Below are positions 5,505 through 6,081 of a stretch of DNA of 6,081 bases, piece by piece. A program made the translations under genes and the position numbers. The DNA comes from an uncultured Eubacterium sp. (GTDB lineage Bacteria; Bacillota; Clostridia; Lachnospirales; Lachnospiraceae): NCBI GenBank assembly GCA_900551945.1, contig URYE01000105.1, positions 1 to 6,081 of the forward strand, written 5' to 3'. Every line of letters begins with the position of its first letter. Positions within the stretch are counted from its first letter, which is position 1. The notes under the pieces were generated by a model. It ran no database searches. It worked only from the letters and a program-made list of their open reading frames with translations, and was not told the origin of the DNA.

Positions 5505-6081
5505 ATGAAAGAAAAAGTTATCTTAGCCTACTCAGGCGGACTTGATACAACTGCAATTATCCCTTGGTTAAAGGAAACTTATGGCTACGAAGTTATTTGC
5601 GTATGTGCTGACTGTGGTCAAGGAGAAGAACTTGATGGACTTGCAGAAAGAGCTACTTCATGTGGCGCTTCTAAGTTATACATAGAAGATTTAACAGATG
5701 AATTCTGTGACAAATATATCGTTCCTTGCGTTCAAGCTCATGCTGTTTATGAAAACAAGTATTTACTTGGAACATCTATGGCAAGACCACTTATTGCTAA
5801 GAGATTAGTTGAAATTGCTCGTCAAGAGGGTGCTACAGCTATCTGTCATGGTGCTACTGGTAAGGGTAATGACCAGATACGTTTTGAGCTTACAATCAAA
5901 GCTCTTGCTCCAGATATCAAGATTATTGCTCCTTGGAGAAATGAAAAGTGGACACTTCAATCTCGTGAAGATGAAATCGAATACTGCAAACAGCATGGTA
6001 TTCACCTTCCTTTCTCAACAGATACAAGCTACAGCCGTGACCGTAACTTATGGCATATCAGCCATGAAGGTCTTGAACTTG
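5505..6081 (+). CDS. argG: Argininosuccinate synthase (3' end outside the window)
   Basis: ArgG condenses citrulline and aspartate with ATP to argininosuccinate, AMP and pyrophosphate. The first 192 codons are present, a little under half of the usual 400 or so residues. The N-type ATP pyrophosphatase loop SGGLDTT is at 10-16, where most relatives end in [17 protein letters not shown] is at 82-95, the substrate-binding stretch [13 protein letters not shown] at 117-129, APWR at 142-145 and [15 protein letters not shown] at 175-189. The ATG follows a strong AGGAGG by 9 nt. It is divergent from argC across a shared control region, implying joint regulation; argH often follows argG but is outside the window. 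No frameshift is seen in the part present. Confidence 0.96.
   Translation, partial: MKEKVILAYSGGLDTTAIIPWLKETYGYEVICVCADCGQGEELDGLAERATSCGASKLYIEDLTDEFCDKYIVPCVQAHAVYENKYLLGTSMARPLIAKRLVEIARQEGATAICHGATGKGNDQIRFELTIKALAPDIKIIAPWRNEKWTLQSREDEIEYCKQHGIHLPFSTDTSYSRDRNLWHISHEGLEL

Noticed and set aside
5805..6005. A 66-codon minus-strand frame opposite argG
   Set aside because: It lies wholly within the well-supported argG coding region and has no recognisable features.
1..6081. CRISPR arrays, tRNA or rRNA genes, insertion sequences or phage genes
   Set aside because: No regularly spaced repeats, cloverleaf sequences, transposase or integrase motifs were seen. The window is occupied by housekeeping arginine genes and their control DNA.

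Overview
This AT-rich window carries the core of an arginine biosynthesis locus of a low-GC Gram-positive bacterium. Strong GGAGG-type ribosome binding sites, the gene order and the protein sequence style (for example the ArgG block around [15 protein letters not shown]) suggest Clostridia, perhaps Lachnospiraceae. That placement is inference from sequence style, not from any search.

Layout. Four genes run leftward on the minus strand in the order argC (5057 to 4011), argJ (3845 to 2619), argB (2458 to 1562) and argD (1350 to 160). They are closed by a perfect 22-bp-stem terminator at 84-137. After it, a new minus-strand gene begins at position 21 with its own promoter, an overlapping 32-bp palindrome and a strong ribosome binding site, but only seven codons are inside the window. 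On the right, argG starts at 5505 on the plus strand, divergent from argC, and runs off the edge after 192 codons. The 447-bp argC-argG gap holds the divergent control region: a very good argC promoter, a roughly 220-nt argC leader, ARG-box-like dyads and candidate argG promoters.

Pathway. ArgB phosphorylates N-acetylglutamate, ArgC reduces the phosphate to the semialdehyde, ArgD transaminates it to N-acetylornithine, and ArgJ transfers the acetyl group back to glutamate, releasing ornithine (the cyclic pathway). ArgG later joins citrulline to aspartate. No argA, argF, argH or argR is visible here. ArgB has the N-terminal extension typical of arginine-inhibited enzymes.

Nothing here is a new enzyme system. 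What deserves attention is the non-coding DNA. The gaps between the four arg genes are wide for an operon (165, 160 and 211 bp) and each holds one or more hairpins, two of them terminator-like between argC and argJ. The argC leader is long and matches no riboswitch or T-box that I can recognise.
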